A DNA stretch of 64,000 nt from Certhia americana. Lineage: Eukaryota; Chordata; Aves; Passeriformes; Certhiidae. The position numbers and the translations under genes are program-made. The number at the start of each line of letters is the position of its first letter. Position 1 is the stretch's first letter. The stretch covers positions 28,317,207-28,381,206 of the forward strand of contig CM031879.1 in NCBI GenBank assembly GCA_018697195.1, read 5' to 3'. Below the pieces are notes generated by a model, which was given only the letters and a program-made list of their open reading frames with translations, made no database searches and was not told the origin of the DNA. Shown one piece after another: positions 12,001 through 26,569 of this stretch.

Positions 12001-15000
12001 TGGGTATCTCTTACTGTGGGAACTGAAATGCCAAAAGACAAGATGATAAATTCCAGGAGCCATCTAGCAGGATATTTGAAGCATTATTTATGTAATGTTG
12101 TATATTTATTTCCCTGTAACCAAGTTAGTTAGGTTTCTGGGATTTGTTTTGTTGGTTGTTTTGGTGTGTTGAGGTTGTTTTAAGCAGTTCAAATGGTATT
12201 TAAAAAAAAAAAAAATGTGTCAGAGAACGTATCAGAGTTTCTGTTCATTCTTTTTACTTTTTAAATGTAATGTATTGCTCTTTTGGACCTCTATTAAAGT
12301 GCTGATCAGTTCAAAGACCACAGCTGTAGTGCTTGGCAATAATCCAGCTCATGCTATACAAGGTAAGAACATCTTCCCTTAGAGGAAGCAGATGCCATGG
12401 AAGTATGTTTGCTGCAGGATCATGCCAATGAACAACAGTACTTACTTGCTGGATGTGACTGATGTTGCAGCTTTACTTCTTTTTATCGTACATGTCAGTC
12501 AACAAGTATTTTTCTCATGTTCAAGTGTTAGTATGGACAGTAATTGAGGAATCAAAAAATACACAGACTCCATCATAAAAAACAAACTAAAGAGAGAGAA
12601 CTAAGTGTTGATGTAAGTGTGAAAGGAGATCATCTGTAGGACTGATTTTTCCCTCTACACCTTTGTCAAAAAAGAAAATATATAGGTGTGCTTTTTATTA
12701 GTAACACTTTAAGTTACTGAGCAGTTGGCATCTTTCTGAGCAAGTGGTTGGTTTTCCACCATTTTTTCTTGTGTTATATTAGTGATTTAGAATTCTAAAA
12801 CTGGTTCTCAGCTGTTGACTGCCTCTTGGGATATTCTCTGTAGCACCCAACTTTTCTTCAGCAGTCGATGCTTAAATGCAGTCAGTGTGTGGATTCACAT
12901 TATATTCCTTTTCCAGTTGTGTGTACTGTGACATGTAATTGGGAGGTTATTGATGGAGTAATACAGTCCTGAGCCTGAACTTAAACACTTACCTAAACAA
13001 ATGTATCTTAATCTTAGAATATATTCATTTTCAGTAATGCAGTGCAGTAGGTGAAGATGACTTTCCCTGTGATTGGCAAGATTTTTTGATAAGAACACCT
13101 TACAAAGAGTGTTTGGTTGAATGGGTGTTTATTTTCCTGTACAGTTGTTTTTACCCTGAAGGTTTTCACTTTAATAAAATGTTACTTACAATAAATGTTT
13201 GTTGATTCAAATGGCTTGTCAAGAGCTGTATTCTGTAGTTGTATAGAAGGTGTAATATATCTTACCTAAGAAATTCGATTAAGTTAAAGTTGTTTTTGTT
13301 GAAAGTTCTGAAAAGGAAATGATGGCAGTGGAAGACTACTTTCACAGCTGAAGAACTTCACCGTGGACTAGCTGGCATTAAGGTGTTTTGTGCCTTGGAG
13401 CTTGTGTCTTAAAAAGTATGTATCCAAGAAACTTCCCTCACAAAGGAGCATTTTCTCATCTTGGAATAGGATGCTTTAATATCTCTTGTCTCATTATGTT
13501 GAAGTGCTTTGTAAGTTTATATTATAATTAGGAACTTCCTTTCTTCATGGTAGTAGTTATATCTTTTTGTAGATAAAACTTAAATGTCAGTGTCCTGGTT
13601 AATCAGGGATACAGTTATCTCCAAATTTTAGTAGGCAGTTTTTCTCTAACCTTTCACAAGCTTGTCCTCAATCTCTTTCTTACGCATTTTTATGTATGTT
13701 TTAGCCAGATGGATTATTTGGGGTTTTTTTATATATTAGTGAGCTTTCCCTAGAGGTACTGGTTTTCACATTTTCAGTCCCTTAGTTCAGCACTGGAGTA
13801 TGCAGTACTCTCATAATGTACAAAAAGACAAGCAAATCTATTTTCTTTTACTGTTCTAAAAATGAATGATTTACTTCAAACTTAAGATCAATAACTTTCA
13901 GGCTTTACCTTACATAGTGACCTCAAAACTAAGTAAGTTACTTCACCTGTAGTTAGAGTAGCTCACTGTTAGGCTGGTTTTAATACTCTGTTTTGCTCAT
14001 AAACACAAAGGAATCAGTTATCCTCTTTCAGAAATAGTGAAGAGACTTTAGTACATTTACTTTTTAATCAGACACTATAAGGACAATAGAAGTATCAAAT
14101 TTTATAGCAATATAAGGCTAATGATATCTGCATAGCACTTGTGTGGAAGGATAGGGAGGAATTGCAATTAAGCTACTATGTAGTGCTTTTTTACCTGTCA
14201 TTTAAAGACTGGTAATGTGTTTGCCTTTTGCCTTAAATAGGTGAATAATGCTGCTTCCCATAGATTTTAAAATTGGTGATGTTCTCTGGGTGGGACAATT
14301 AATGGTGCCAGGATTTCCTAATTTCAGGAGAAGTTTTTGGTGTTGTATTTTATGTAAGTGTGTAGTGTAGTAAATCTACCTAATAGTAATTTGATTAGTC
14401 CAAAATGTGCTTATGTTGCTATGTACATTTGAGAACTACCAAATGCATATTACATAAAACACAGTTTAATTCTGGTAAAAAATAGCTCTGAATATGAGTT
14501 TACTACAAAATGTTAAATTTGTACTAAGATTTTACAACATGTACTTTTTACTTCAAACACTAGTAGTAGAAAGTACAAATATTTTAAAGATATGCATAAT
14601 GTTGTGAAAATAAAAACATCTCCAAACTGAATAATATATTGTTTGCATTATTACATGTGGATTATGGCTAGCACGACAGAATTTTACAGTAGTACTGTTT
14701 CAGCAAGAGTGGCTCTTACTGTGATGTTCTTTGTAAAAGGTCGGGGGAAAATACTCTCATTGGCATTTAAAGATAACACTTAAACTCTAAAAGAATTTGG
14801 AACAATTCAAAACAATTCCTTTATCTACACTTAAAATAATCTTTTTTATTCAGGAATAGTTTTTCTTTGTTCCAAAAATGTCAGAAGCACTCATTTGAGG
14901 GACAATTTGTATAATTAAAAATCAAAATTAAAAGGATAAGGGTTCTTTTTCTGGGTTGTTGCTTTAATGTTCTGTGGTTGTTGACAGACATAAGTTGTCT

Positions 15001-18000
15001 TACACTTAACCTAGTAGAAAGGCTGCTAGCAGTTCTTTGCTTACCTTTTCCATTATGGTAATTTCAGTCTTGTTTTCTTTCCAGAAATACTTTTGGCTGT
15101 AGCACACTGCTACAGTTTGGCAAGGTCAAGGCCCTGTAGTTAGAGAAGTCCCTCCTGTTCATCCATTGTTACATTATGATTTGTCTGTATTTTAGGTAGT
15201 TTAAACTGTCTTTCCATTTCCTTCTCCTTTATTTGCATTCTTCATTTTAATTTGACAGCATGTCAGAATGATAACTAAATATGAATGGCACCTCTGCCAC
15301 TGAAAAGAGCAAGGAGTAACATATGCTGTAGCCAGGATGGTAAGTTCTGTTTGAGTCTCAGGAGTAGTGAGTGATGTGGGAAGGAGCAGTATGAGTTTTC
15401 TGAAGACCTTCCTGTTCTGAAATTTTGGCAGTTGTGCCAGTTTCCCCTTTTCCTTTTTAAAAACAGGAAACTGAGCAAGTACAGCGGAAGTTTCCCATCT
15501 TTTGACAGGGTAGAGGAGGAAGTTGGTTTCTGTCTTCCCTAACTCATCATGGGATACTAAGAGCTCATGACACTCTTCTGGGTTGATGACATTCTACCTC
15601 TTAGGCTCTAGTGCTATTGGGCTGTTGTTAAAAATAATAATGCATTGTTTTATAATTTCCTTACTTCTTTTTAGGAAATGAAGTTTAATAGGAGTTTTTT
15701 GTTTAAAATAAACAAAATTGACTGCCATGACCCCCAAACTTTCAGAATTTAGGAGATGTCAGAATTATTTAGCTGATTTGACATTTGGATGTTTTCCTGA
15801 AATGATTTGTCACAGTTCCTGGATATGCTCTGCATTGATGTAGATATATAAGGGAGTAGAAATAAGGGTCCATTCATCTAATTGCTTAGGAACTTCTGTG
15901 AGCTCTCAAGAACAGTTGGTTTTGCAGCATTATTTTAGGTAGAATATTTTTACCACCTCTTTTTCATATGATATAAAAATATAAAATTCTTAATAAGAAG
16001 ACCTGGAAGGTAAAAAATAGGAGAAGTTTATCTATCTTTTGTAAGCTGTTCAGTGGTATATTTTCCAAGAACCATATTTACATGCACCAATAAAAGATGA
16101 AGTTTTAAACAAAGAACAGTACAAAAGAGAAGTAATCTTTTTTTCTTCACTATCACCTTTTAAAAAAAGAAAAAACATATAGCACATGCTGACAATTGGG
16201 CTTTTTGTAAAAGTACCATTATAAGTACTCTGAAATTGAAGATTACATAGTACTTTCTGGAGAAGTTTTTGGTAAGGAAAAAAAGTCGGGAGAATATAAT
16301 TTCTAAAATATGTTTTATAATAAGGAATATGAATTAATAAATTCCGTGCTAGGATATAGTCTGTTGATTTCTTTTTATCTTATGCTGCAATCCCTAGTGA
16401 TAGCATCACAAATGGTTCCTCTGCAGAGTATTACAATAGGGTGATTTGGGATTATGTTCACATGTAAGAGTAGGAAAGATAAGCATGTGTAATTTATTTT
16501 CACTAAACATTAGTATTGTGAGGTGTTAACTTGTGGTTTGGAAAGTGTCACGTTGTAGGCAGTAATGGTGATTAACTAGGTTAGTCCCACAAATCAGAAC
16601 ACTAATTATTACTTTTTCATAATGCACTTCATTGAAAAAATATAAATGAACAACTAAAGGGATGTACGGCAGCATTCAGTTTGTCTGTGTTGTAGTTTTG
16701 TACATATGGTACTTTTGGAGTATAAAGAGTCTCAGTATTTTGGGAAATACTACATAGTATACCCTAGTAAATAATTTTTTTCTTATTCTACTTTGTAAGA
16801 CAATGAAAATTATTTTATTTAAGGCTTCATGATGAAATTTGCATATGTAAGTAGTTATCATTCAGGATGCAGCAAATTAGGTTAATTGTGATTTAAACTA
16901 CTTGTTTTTTCCACACTAATGGAAAAAGGCAAGGCAGTACTGGAAATTTATGACAGAGGAAATAAACGGGTTTTTTTCTTCGAAGGTCCAGAAATCTGTT
17001 TCTGTGTATTTTGGGAAGAATTGTTTCCATCGTAATTGCCAATAATGGAACCAAATAGACTCTCTGATTGTTTTGGTGTCAGATTATAGATAACGTGACA
17101 AATGCTGCTTGTGTCATTTTTATGCTTCTCTGGTAGTGAGGCCACACCTTTAGGTCAGAGCATCCTTCGAACTTGAAACACCTGTAGAACTAGTTGTTCT
17201 ATTATATTCAGTTTCCAACACTGAATGAAGTGTGGTTTTTTAATTACTTCCATTTCTCATTAGGTTGTGATGTGGTTTTGAATACTGCAGCTGAGGGAAA
17301 AATAAGGAAGTTTTACAGTTGTTGGGGTTTTTTTATATAATTTATAGTTGCTTATATGAGATAAAAGATGAAATCAGAGATTAATATTGTGTATTCCATT
17401 TAAATATGGACATTATTGAAAGAGGAAAAACTGATCTGTAGAAGATGAAACTTTAATCTAGTGAATGGTATAGTATTTCTGCAGCATCTGCAACTTAGTC
17501 TCTTTCAGTGAACTTTATGTTATGGTATATGTCAGTTTTAATTGAATGTTGGCTAGTTACAGTTACATTTTTTAACCACTTTTGAATTCTGATTCTTTAG
17601 AGAAGCTTAATTTAAAATATTTAATAGGCTAAAATTACTTATTGAAGTGCCAGTTGCAAAAAATGGAATGATGTAGTACTAAGAAAGTGACTATGGTAGG
17701 GCTATCGTAGCCATTTACCAATGATCACTAAGCATTCAAGAACAAAAACATAATGCTTCTGAAAAGTTAACATTTTTTTTCTGAGAGTTAATATGAAAAA
17801 TTTATCTGTCTCCATATCGTTGTATCTGGAAGAATTAATGACTTTTCTTTCTCCAGAGTAGAAGTCAGATTTGAAGAACAAACTTTAGCAGGCATAGCAT
17901 CCAGACTCTGAAAATAGTGCTTTGGCAGTTGTCCTCTAGATAGAAATTTTGACTGTTCCCTAATCTGACAGATAAGGGGTACACCAGTTGAAATTTTAAA

Positions 18001-21000
18001 CAGGTAAACTGTTAGACCATTTAGATCCTCTAAGGGATACTGCTTGTAAACTAAGTGGCATTATAATTTCTGAAATTTCCATTTATGTTTCAGACAATGG
18101 TGTTTTGTTTGTATCCATTATTTAGGGTTAGTTTACCTAATTTAATGTTGCATATTCTTAGAGCGAAAATAATGGCTACATAAATGTCTTGCTTGTACTT
18201 TCAGTATCAACCAAACTAATAATTGCTATGGCTTATTACTACATACATACGTATGTAACTCAGAGTAGTGTAGTTCCATCTGCCTAGGTATATATAAAAT
18301 GACATATATACTGTAATATCTATTAGTCTGCCTATTTGTACTTGTACAGATTTCCCCTTTAGTACACCAGCAGAGCTTGTAAAATGTTACCTAGCACCTC
18401 TTGCCATACATGCTGAGGTGTCTTCAAACCACTCAGTCCTTTGCAAGAAGGTCAGTGAAGTTCCTGGGTTTTGAGCTGGCAGTACTGGGTGTGCTGGCAT
18501 TGAAGTACTGTGCCAGTAACGAAAACTTCTCCATTTGTCATATATTTGTAAATACGAAATACAGCTCTCTTTTGGGTATTTCAGCTTGCACAAATGGTAG
18601 TATAAATTACTTTGAAAAGGATATGATGCAACAAATATTTCCCTTACAATAAGAAATAACCAGTTGTGTGAAGAAATGACTGACAAACTCTTGTCCTATA
18701 ACATTGACCATATACAACTGTTCGTGCTTTTGCAGCATGTGACTGCCTTTAGTAATTTTTCTGGTTTTAATCAAACATGATTTTAGAAAGATATTTCATG
18801 CTGCATATGAAGCATATATCCAAATGTGCAGTCCCAAAGTGTGTTGTGTTTGACAGTCAATGGGCTGCACACCAACTTGGATGAGATGTTGTTTTAGGAA
18901 TAAGTCACACTCTTTTAATTTACTTCTCTTTTTTGAAACATCTTAAAGTATTACAGGTGAATTCATTATTAATTATGGTGGTTCAGTAATAGCCTATACA
19001 TGATGAAAGAGTGCTCACTACCTTAATCTTTAAACATTTATAATAACCATTGTTTATTTCTCTTACTAATCCCCACTGCAACTCTTGTGTCCCTTGGGCT
19101 CAAGAGACAAGGTGTTACCAGATCTATTGTAGCAGAGTGCTGCACGGCTCTGCTACCTGTATTTTGTCATGGCTTTCAGTGTTTGTTACACTAAAAGGAG
19201 AAGACAGTGAAATTGCTTCACTAAGAATGTGTGATAATACAGAGGGGATCAGTTATGCCATAGTAATTTCTAGAAAATGCTAAACCATCTAGGTAATCTC
19301 AGGTATGTGCCAGTAATCGACAGCTGAGGAAATATCTGGAAACAGATCAGGATTGGAACTTCCGTTATTTGACTAGACATTTATTTCAAGAGAACTAGAA
19401 AAGGAAAAACAAATTCTCCTGCACTAATAGGCAGAAATAACTGCTGTGTGTTTTTTTGCCTAACTCACTGTAAAAAAACAGACTAATGAATAGCTAACAT
19501 TTACTTCTATCTCTGGTGCTTTTTTGTATTTTCATTATAGTTACTTGTAACTTTTATGTGCTTGCTTTTGCCTGGAAAATGTGCTCAAACATCAAAACGC
19601 TCAATCATTTTAAATGAGTAGTGAAGGATGTTACACTCATGTTTACTGTTGGCAGGTTTTTTTTAGACATAAGGCTGGAGGTCTTGGTCTTGTATTCTTG
19701 GTTCCATAATTCTCTTGTGAGCTAAAGCCAAAGCCAGTTAAAATAAGTTCTGCTAAATTTCATAGCTGTTGGATGAAGCTTTCTGAAAAAATAAAGATTT
19801 GAAACCTGATAATGCTGGCAAAAGTCTAACCTTTGGCTCTCAATGTATAATTTGTCTTTCTGAGCAGATACTTAGATTTTGCATGGTTCATCTCATGGTT
19901 AGTTAGTACATGCTATATTTTAAAAAGTAGCCATTTATAGTAGAACTACTTGGTTATAAAGGCAATGGTACAAGATTTTCCTCTGCATTTGCACATAGTG
20001 TCCTTCACCTTGCTCTTCTCTGCAAGTGGGCAGCAACTGCAAGTGGTTGGAGAGGGCCAGATGGCTCCTGTCAGGTCTAGGAAGTAGGCACATAGTGGAA
20101 GGCAGGATCTTCCTTTTCATCCATAGGTAGCTGCAGAAGTGACTTGAGAGCCTTCCCTTCTGTTTACTTGTACACATACACCTGTACTGTTGCTCAGTAG
20201 TAGTCTTTTAATGTAGAATCTGATGGTTGTGACTGTGAAACTACAGCCATCTTCCTAAAAGTACATAATGCTAGAGATACACCTTCCAGTAATGATCAGT
20301 TTTTCACTTACTTGTAGAGTTATGAATTAGATCAGTTTCCTGTTGTACAGAGGATTGTAAAGACAAGCAATAAATTTCTTCCAAAGGAAGAATTAAATAA
20401 GCCTGAATTAAATAAGCAAAGACAATGAGACTTGAACTGAGTTCCATACATGCAGTCATCCTGGAGGTCATTCCAGGGCTATCTGTTATAGCCCTTGTAC
20501 TTCATGTCTCTGTTCCAAATGCATGGATATTTGAGATGAGCTTTCTAGTGCACACAATTGATTTAATGTATTAAACTGTTTGCTTTTCAAGTTATGTAAG
20601 TTAGTGGTAAGCATAGCCCTCAGACAAATAAAAAAATGAGTATTCAGGTTGTCAATATGTATTCAAATGTCAATAATTCTTAGTACTGCAATGCTAAAAA
20701 TAGGCTAACCTAGGTTTTTTATATGGTCTCATTTACTTACCTCACCAGTTGCAGTTTGTACTTCAGTCAAGAAAATAGTGTGTGAATTGTGTGTGGTGAA
20801 GTTTGATTTGTTGGGGTTGGTTGGTTTGTTTTAAACTGAAATCCTAAGTCTGTGCTTTCTCAATCATTTTGGGATTTTCCCTCCTAAGGATATATTCATG
20901 AAGGCAGAGTCTTGCTTCCAGAAAGACTGGGATTAAAAACTCAGTATTTAAAGAGCACAGAGAGCAAAAAATACTGAGTACCACTTTAAAATATGATAGT

Positions 21001-21594
21001 AATCGATTTCCTTGATCTACCCTCCTCCTTTCTTTCCAGAAGAACCACAAACAGACAAACCTTCTGGAATGAGGAGGACCAGGAACAGTTTCATTCTCAG
21101 TGCAGGAAGTGATTATTGTTTTAGTAAGTCATGAACTGGAAGATGGTGGAAAATGGAAATGTCAGTTTTAGTTATAACTAAGCATTCCTGCAAGTGACAA
21201 CTCATTTTTAATTTGAAACCTCAGTTTATTTTGTTTTCCTCCTTGGTAATTCCATTGATCTCTAGAGCATAACTGAGTAGTTCTGTTGTGTCCTTCTCTA
21301 GCACCAGCCTGCTTAATGGCTGTATGTGCACCTACTGGTGTGCAAGCAGAAGAACTATGTACATGGAGTTCTGTGAACTGCTCTCCTGAACTTTGAATCA
21401 GAAATAACAAAAAGGAAGAAGAAAATGCAGACTGGAAAGCATTCTATATACCAATAAATAGGTCGCTTACAATTTGTATGAAATACTTTAGATGACCAGA
21501 TGGTTGCAGAGTTTTATCTGCATAATTTGTATTTGATACGTACATCTGAGTGCATGAAATATCTGTGAGCTGTGAACACACAATGTTTTTTTCG
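9001..21594. other. ARID2 intron 3, second block
   Basis: No exon or recognisable element was found. The block is AT-rich, with a 14-base A run at 12202-12215 and a 14-bp palindrome (TACATACGTATGTA) at 18244-18257. From about 11100 to 11640 the + strand is purine-rich. Short open frames occur throughout but none reads as a known protein. Confidence 0.6.
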
Positions 21595-21725
21595 GAACCC
21601 AACGTAGAGTACCCCTATAGCAAGAGCCAGATAGTGGGGAAACTCAGAATTTATTGCTTTCATGAACACCTGTGCATTGGTTTTTGTTTTGCTTTTAATT
21701 TGTCTATATCTGAAAGTGATGTAAG
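21595..21725. repeat. Dispersed repeat, copy 1 (about 131 bp)
   Basis: This block runs from GAACCCAACG to GAAAGTGATGTAAG. It recurs at 24694-24825 in the same orientation with six substitutions and one single-base gap by my count, or about 95 per cent identity. Flanks differ beyond these limits apart from T-rich sequence on the left. I do not recognise the family. It may be two insertions of one mobile element or a local duplication. Confidence 0.85.
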
Positions 21726-24693
21726 CAGCATCTGGTTATTCTTATTTAGTATGCCTATGCTGCCAAAAAATCAACAGATTCCTACTGTACTGCATTTCAG
21801 AACTAATGAGGACATAATTATATCCCTGAGCAGGAAGAAGGAATTAGGCTTTGTTGGGGACTAGACTAGAATAGAAAGAAAGTAAACGAGAAAAACATTA
21901 TTTTGAATCAAGTAAGAAAAGTGATCGCTTCTGTTAAAGATCTGATACTGATTTGTTGGCAGTTGACTATGAAAATAATGCAGTAGAACTTGCATTTCTG
22001 TTGGAAATGTGAACAGCATAGGCAGAAGTATTTTTCCCTTTTAATTTTGCATATCTGTTTTGCTGGTTTTCACCTTCTTGAAACTGATGTAGCTTTGTAG
22101 ATTCTCATGAAGATTATTAAAAATAAGCTTATAAACAAAAGCAGGTTAGGTTCTTTGTTGACTTGTTGATTTGTTTAAAATACATTTTTGAAAAACTGGT
22201 AAGTATTCAAGTCTAATGTGCTTGAAAAGCCATCTAATTTCCTGAAAACGAACTTAATACATCTTTGTAACAGGTATGCTTTTTGAGTACATAGTGGTAG
22301 AAACACATACAACTACCCACTTTTATTTCACTACTGGTGCTTGGAGTGAGTGGGGAAGGCTGTGAAAGCTGTCCTTGGACACTGACAAAACTTGACTGTG
22401 CAGAGACTGCTGAAGTTTAACTCTGCTTTGAGCAGGCAGTGGATGACCTTCAGGGGTTTCTTCAAAATCTGTTATTCTGTGCTTAGAAGATTATACCTGA
22501 TATTATGTAGAAATATTTGCCAGGTTTGTGTCATCATCTTAGTAGTCACTAGTCATGTGTGTGCCACCAGTGGGACTTGAATTGTTTTGCTCTTGGGCTT
22601 TTCTTCTTCTTTTGACTGTAGTTGTAGATCAATCATAAGGAAATCATGGAGGTAATTGCTGATAACTGTTTAATTCTCACAGTATGCGAGCTACTGCAAT
22701 GCAGATCACACTTTTGCTGCCCTCTAGAAATTTGGTTCCCTTCTGCCTTGAAAAGTGTAGTTGTGTTCTTCTGCTAATGGATTTCTGTAACTTCCCTATG
22801 TCATCACTGGTCATTGGCTACTTGGATTGGGTTGCCCATTGAACTGCAAGATACGTAGATACAAAGTAGTTTGCAGTCTACTTAGAGATGGAAGATGGTA
22901 GGGTGAATTATTTAGGGTAAATTTAGGGTGCATTTGTATCTTCAGGATAGAAACCACCACTGTGAGAAGACAGTGTATGGCATCTGTGTGTCATTTTGAA
23001 GTTCCTGAATAGGATAGCTTGGGTGCAATCAGAGGACTAAATAGTAGTTTCACAATATAATATCTCTATTACTCTGATTTTTTCTCCATAAATGTTCTTT
23101 CAGATCTTCTGTGACCATAAATAAAATACATTTTCACAATGTAGTAACTTACAGGGGAATCAGAAAGTTTGCTCACCCTTTAGTGATAATACATAATGAT
23201 AGTGATTTAAGTTAATTACAGGGTCACTTTGGGGTTTTTTTGTTTCACTTTTGCATACTAAAGGCAAGATTGGTTAGTAGAGGATTAAGTTTGCTCTTAA
23301 GGTTTCTGCTTTAAATTTTGAAACTGAAGGGTTTTTTTCTGACCTCAATGTAACTTTCTTTTAGAACTAATGACTACATCAGATGGACATCCTTCAGCCA
23401 ATTTCCTTGAAACAGTATTCATATATTTTACTCAAACTCTTTGCAGTATTTTAAAAAAGAAATCCTTAAAATTACTCTGTAGATGAGCTATTACAAATAA
23501 AATGCAATACACAAAAATGAAAAAATGTGTCCTGTTTCTCAGCTACTTCTAAATTCATCACGTCGGAGAACTGGGAATCCGCTCTTTAATTGAATCAAAG
23601 ACAGTACTGGATCTTATTTATGGTAATTCATGAAATAATCTATCCTAAAATTGCAAACAAAATATTTGAAAGAATAGTAAGCTTTCTACAATTGTTTGTG
23701 GCAATCTGAGTGTGAGGGCAGGGGAGGTAGAGTATGGGTATCAAGGTAAACTCTGAAAAAGTAAAACATGGTTGCATAATAAATAAATTAAATAAAACCC
23801 ACATAATCTCCGTTACCTGGAGTTACACTTTGTATAATTGGGCTCACTAGAGGAGTATTTAATACAATTTGTAGGTGTTGGGGAGACATAGCCTGGTTTA
23901 GATAAAACTAGAAGTTTGATGGTCTAAATTCATAACCTAAGTGGGAAAGTGTTCTCTCAGTGGGAAAGTTCAAGTTGCTTTGCAGTTTTCAAGAGCTGTT
24001 TTACAAATGGCATGCACAAAATTCTTATATTTTGTATTGTGCTAGTTCTGATGTGTTCAGACTATAAACTCATGGTGGGAATATCCTTTTAGTCTGTAGA
24101 ATGTTGGACACACTTGTGATGTTGTACAAGTTAGTATTTTAATTTTAAATTTGCACCAATTATGAATCCCTGCATTTATAGGAAGATATAATTTAGCATT
24201 GTGAGGTGACCTATTATTAGGCTAACGATTTCCACAGTAATAGTAAATAAGAGTCTAGTAAAATCTGTAAGGCAGAGGGAGCAGAGAAGAACAGCCAGGT
24301 GGTTGTGTTAGCCAGCTCAGAAGAGGATTGGTAACTCTGCCTGGCAGGAGTGCAGCCGGAAGAAGTTAAGCACTAAAGCAATCTAGGTGAGGGATTTAAG
24401 GGTAACCTGTAAGGAGGGAAAATGCAGGATGAGATTTGTGCATGGGTTTAAAAACACAGAAATACTACCCCCTGCTGTTTTTGATGGGGCATTGGAATGC
24501 CTAATGCTTAACCAGTTTATATATCAATGTTTTTTAATGCCTTGTTTCCTTTTTAGCATAACATAAAAAGTAAAACCCTGAAGTATGGCCAATTGCAGAA
24601 GTATCTGTCCTTGATTATGACTCAGAAGCACAAGTTCTGTTTAGCTTTGCAATGAGAGCAGGATTTCTAAATTTGTTTTGTTTTTTTCTTTTT
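21726..24693. other. ARID2 intron 3 between the two 131-bp copies
   Basis: This is AT-rich intronic sequence. A somewhat GC-richer patch lies at about 24280-24380. No coding exon, terminal repeats or retroviral-like genes were seen between the two flanking copies, so nothing suggests that they are the ends of one element. Confidence 0.55.
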
Positions 24694-24825
24694 GAACCCA
24701 ATGTACAATACCCCTATAACAGAGAGCCAGATAGTGGGGAAACTCAGAATTTATTGCTTTCATGAGCACCTGTGCATTGGTTTTTGTTTTGCTTTTAATT
24801 TGTCTGTATCTGAAAGTGATGTAAG
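24694..24825. repeat. Dispersed repeat, copy 2 (about 132 bp)
   Basis: This is the second copy of the block at 21595-21725, direct orientation, starting GAACCCAATG and ending GAAAGTGATGTAAG. A minus-strand open frame (24641-24859) crosses it, and the corresponding minus-strand reading is also largely open in copy 1. The protein is not one I recognise, and sharing follows from the DNA identity alone. Confidence 0.85.
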
Positions 24826-26569
24826 GAGTGTTGAATGCTGCCTGTCCTGTGCAGAACACAGTACTTTCTGAGTGTGTAATGAAACTGCTGGGATTTTTGC
24901 AAGTAAACTCATTAATTATTTTAAATTGAAATGAATTAAGAGTTGGATTGAGAAATGTAGTCTTCTGTTTCAGTATGTTTCTAATCTGAATTAATTTAGT
25001 AACGGATGATATAAATTATTCAAAATTTAGATACACCCAAAACGCATTGAAATCTTTTGTATAGTACCTTGAAGAATTTAGCTTGTGGTTATCCTGAACT
25101 GCTTGCTACTATACATGATACTAAAAAATACTTGGCAAAGATTAGAGTTAAGGTTGTGTTAACTGTGACATCAGAAGTAATTTTACATGTAGCTTTTGCT
25201 ATTCACTTTAGTGTTATTCCAGTGGTTGTAGGAAGTCTGTCCTCTTTCACAGATGAAGTCATATTTCCTATTTTGTCTTTAGATTTGGTATATTTTTGCT
25301 GTCCCAGCAGGTGAAATAGTGTGACTGCTATGATTCTTCTGAACACTGATGCTTGGTAGGGCTATTGCCTAATAAATGAAGATATATTGGTTTCCAAAGT
25401 AGAAATATTTCTTCTATGTTACAGGAGAAAAGAAATTAAAGCATGGATTGGGCTACAAATGCTAAAACCCATGCTTCAGAATGTTCATCTTTTGTTGCAT
25501 TTAACAGAGCTCAGTAGGGCGGTTAATGTTCTCTTAATATTTTGTATCTCAGTTTCTGTGTCTTAAAATGTGTATATTTCTTTTGAGATAGTTACTGGTA
25601 CTTACAGTATCTGCAACATGCCTAAACAAACCCCTTAATTCTATTCATTTATCTCTAACTGTTTGAACAGGGCTTAGCTTCTTTGCATATGATACGTGAA
25701 ACAGAATAATATAAAAAAAGTATTGCCTTCAGATTCCAAATGGTTTCTGAAGCATAAATGAAACTTTACAAGAACTATTTAGCTGACTAATTTATCCCAT
25801 TTTGTAGTCAGGGAGGTATATCTGATTCTTTGTATCTTTTGCTTTTGTAAACATAATATGTAGTGTCAATATACTACTTGAAATAAAGGGGACAGTAAGT
25901 GATTTCCTAAAGAATTCGAAGGAATCCATATGTAAACTGGGATTAGATGTTATTCTTACTGAGTTTTTTTTTCCTCATCTCACTTACTTTATCACCGTGC
26001 CCTTGACTACAGAGGGACTGCTGCAAGAGTGCAGCAAGAAGGATCAGGAGAAGTGACATTCATGTTAACTCTGGACACTAAAAAAACCCCTGAAGTTAAT
26101 TGTTTTCATGCTGACATCTTGTATCATGTTTTCATTAATAGTGTTAAATCCTATATATATTTACTAGAAGAGTGTGGTCTTACACGGGTTTTAGGAGTCT
26201 GTACAAAACAAGAGGAGGAAGATAAGAGTATGTATTTTGTAGCCTGTCTTGCTTGCTTAACAGTATAGTAACATGTAATAGGTGTATTCATACTAGTGCA
26301 TCTTGATACCAGTACTTTTTCAATGCATTTATTCATTTTTTTAAAAATTATCTTTATCTCAGAATTTTTACAAAACTGTTGTTTGGTTTAGTGGTGGGTT
26401 TTGTTTGTTTTGTTTTTTGGTATGGTTTGTCCTCTCCCAGTGCAAATGTTGCTAAGGTGTTTCCTACATGTTTTTGAATGGTAGATGTGTTTTTTCTTTT
26501 TTCACCTTATGCTTCCCATCCACCTGCACTCATTTACTTATTAAGTTATCAGAAGGCTTGAAAGTGTAA
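24826..26569. other. ARID2 intron 3, between copy 2 and the CR1 fragment
   Basis: This is AT-rich sequence with no recognised gene or repeat. Short open frames at 25057-25314 and 26029-26268 on the + strand have no recognisable product and no splice-consistent link to ARID2. Confidence 0.55.

Noticed and set aside
21595..24825. The paired 131-bp copies as long terminal repeats of one provirus
   Set aside because: The copies lack TG...CA ends, and nothing between them resembles a primer-binding site, polypurine tract or retroviral genes.
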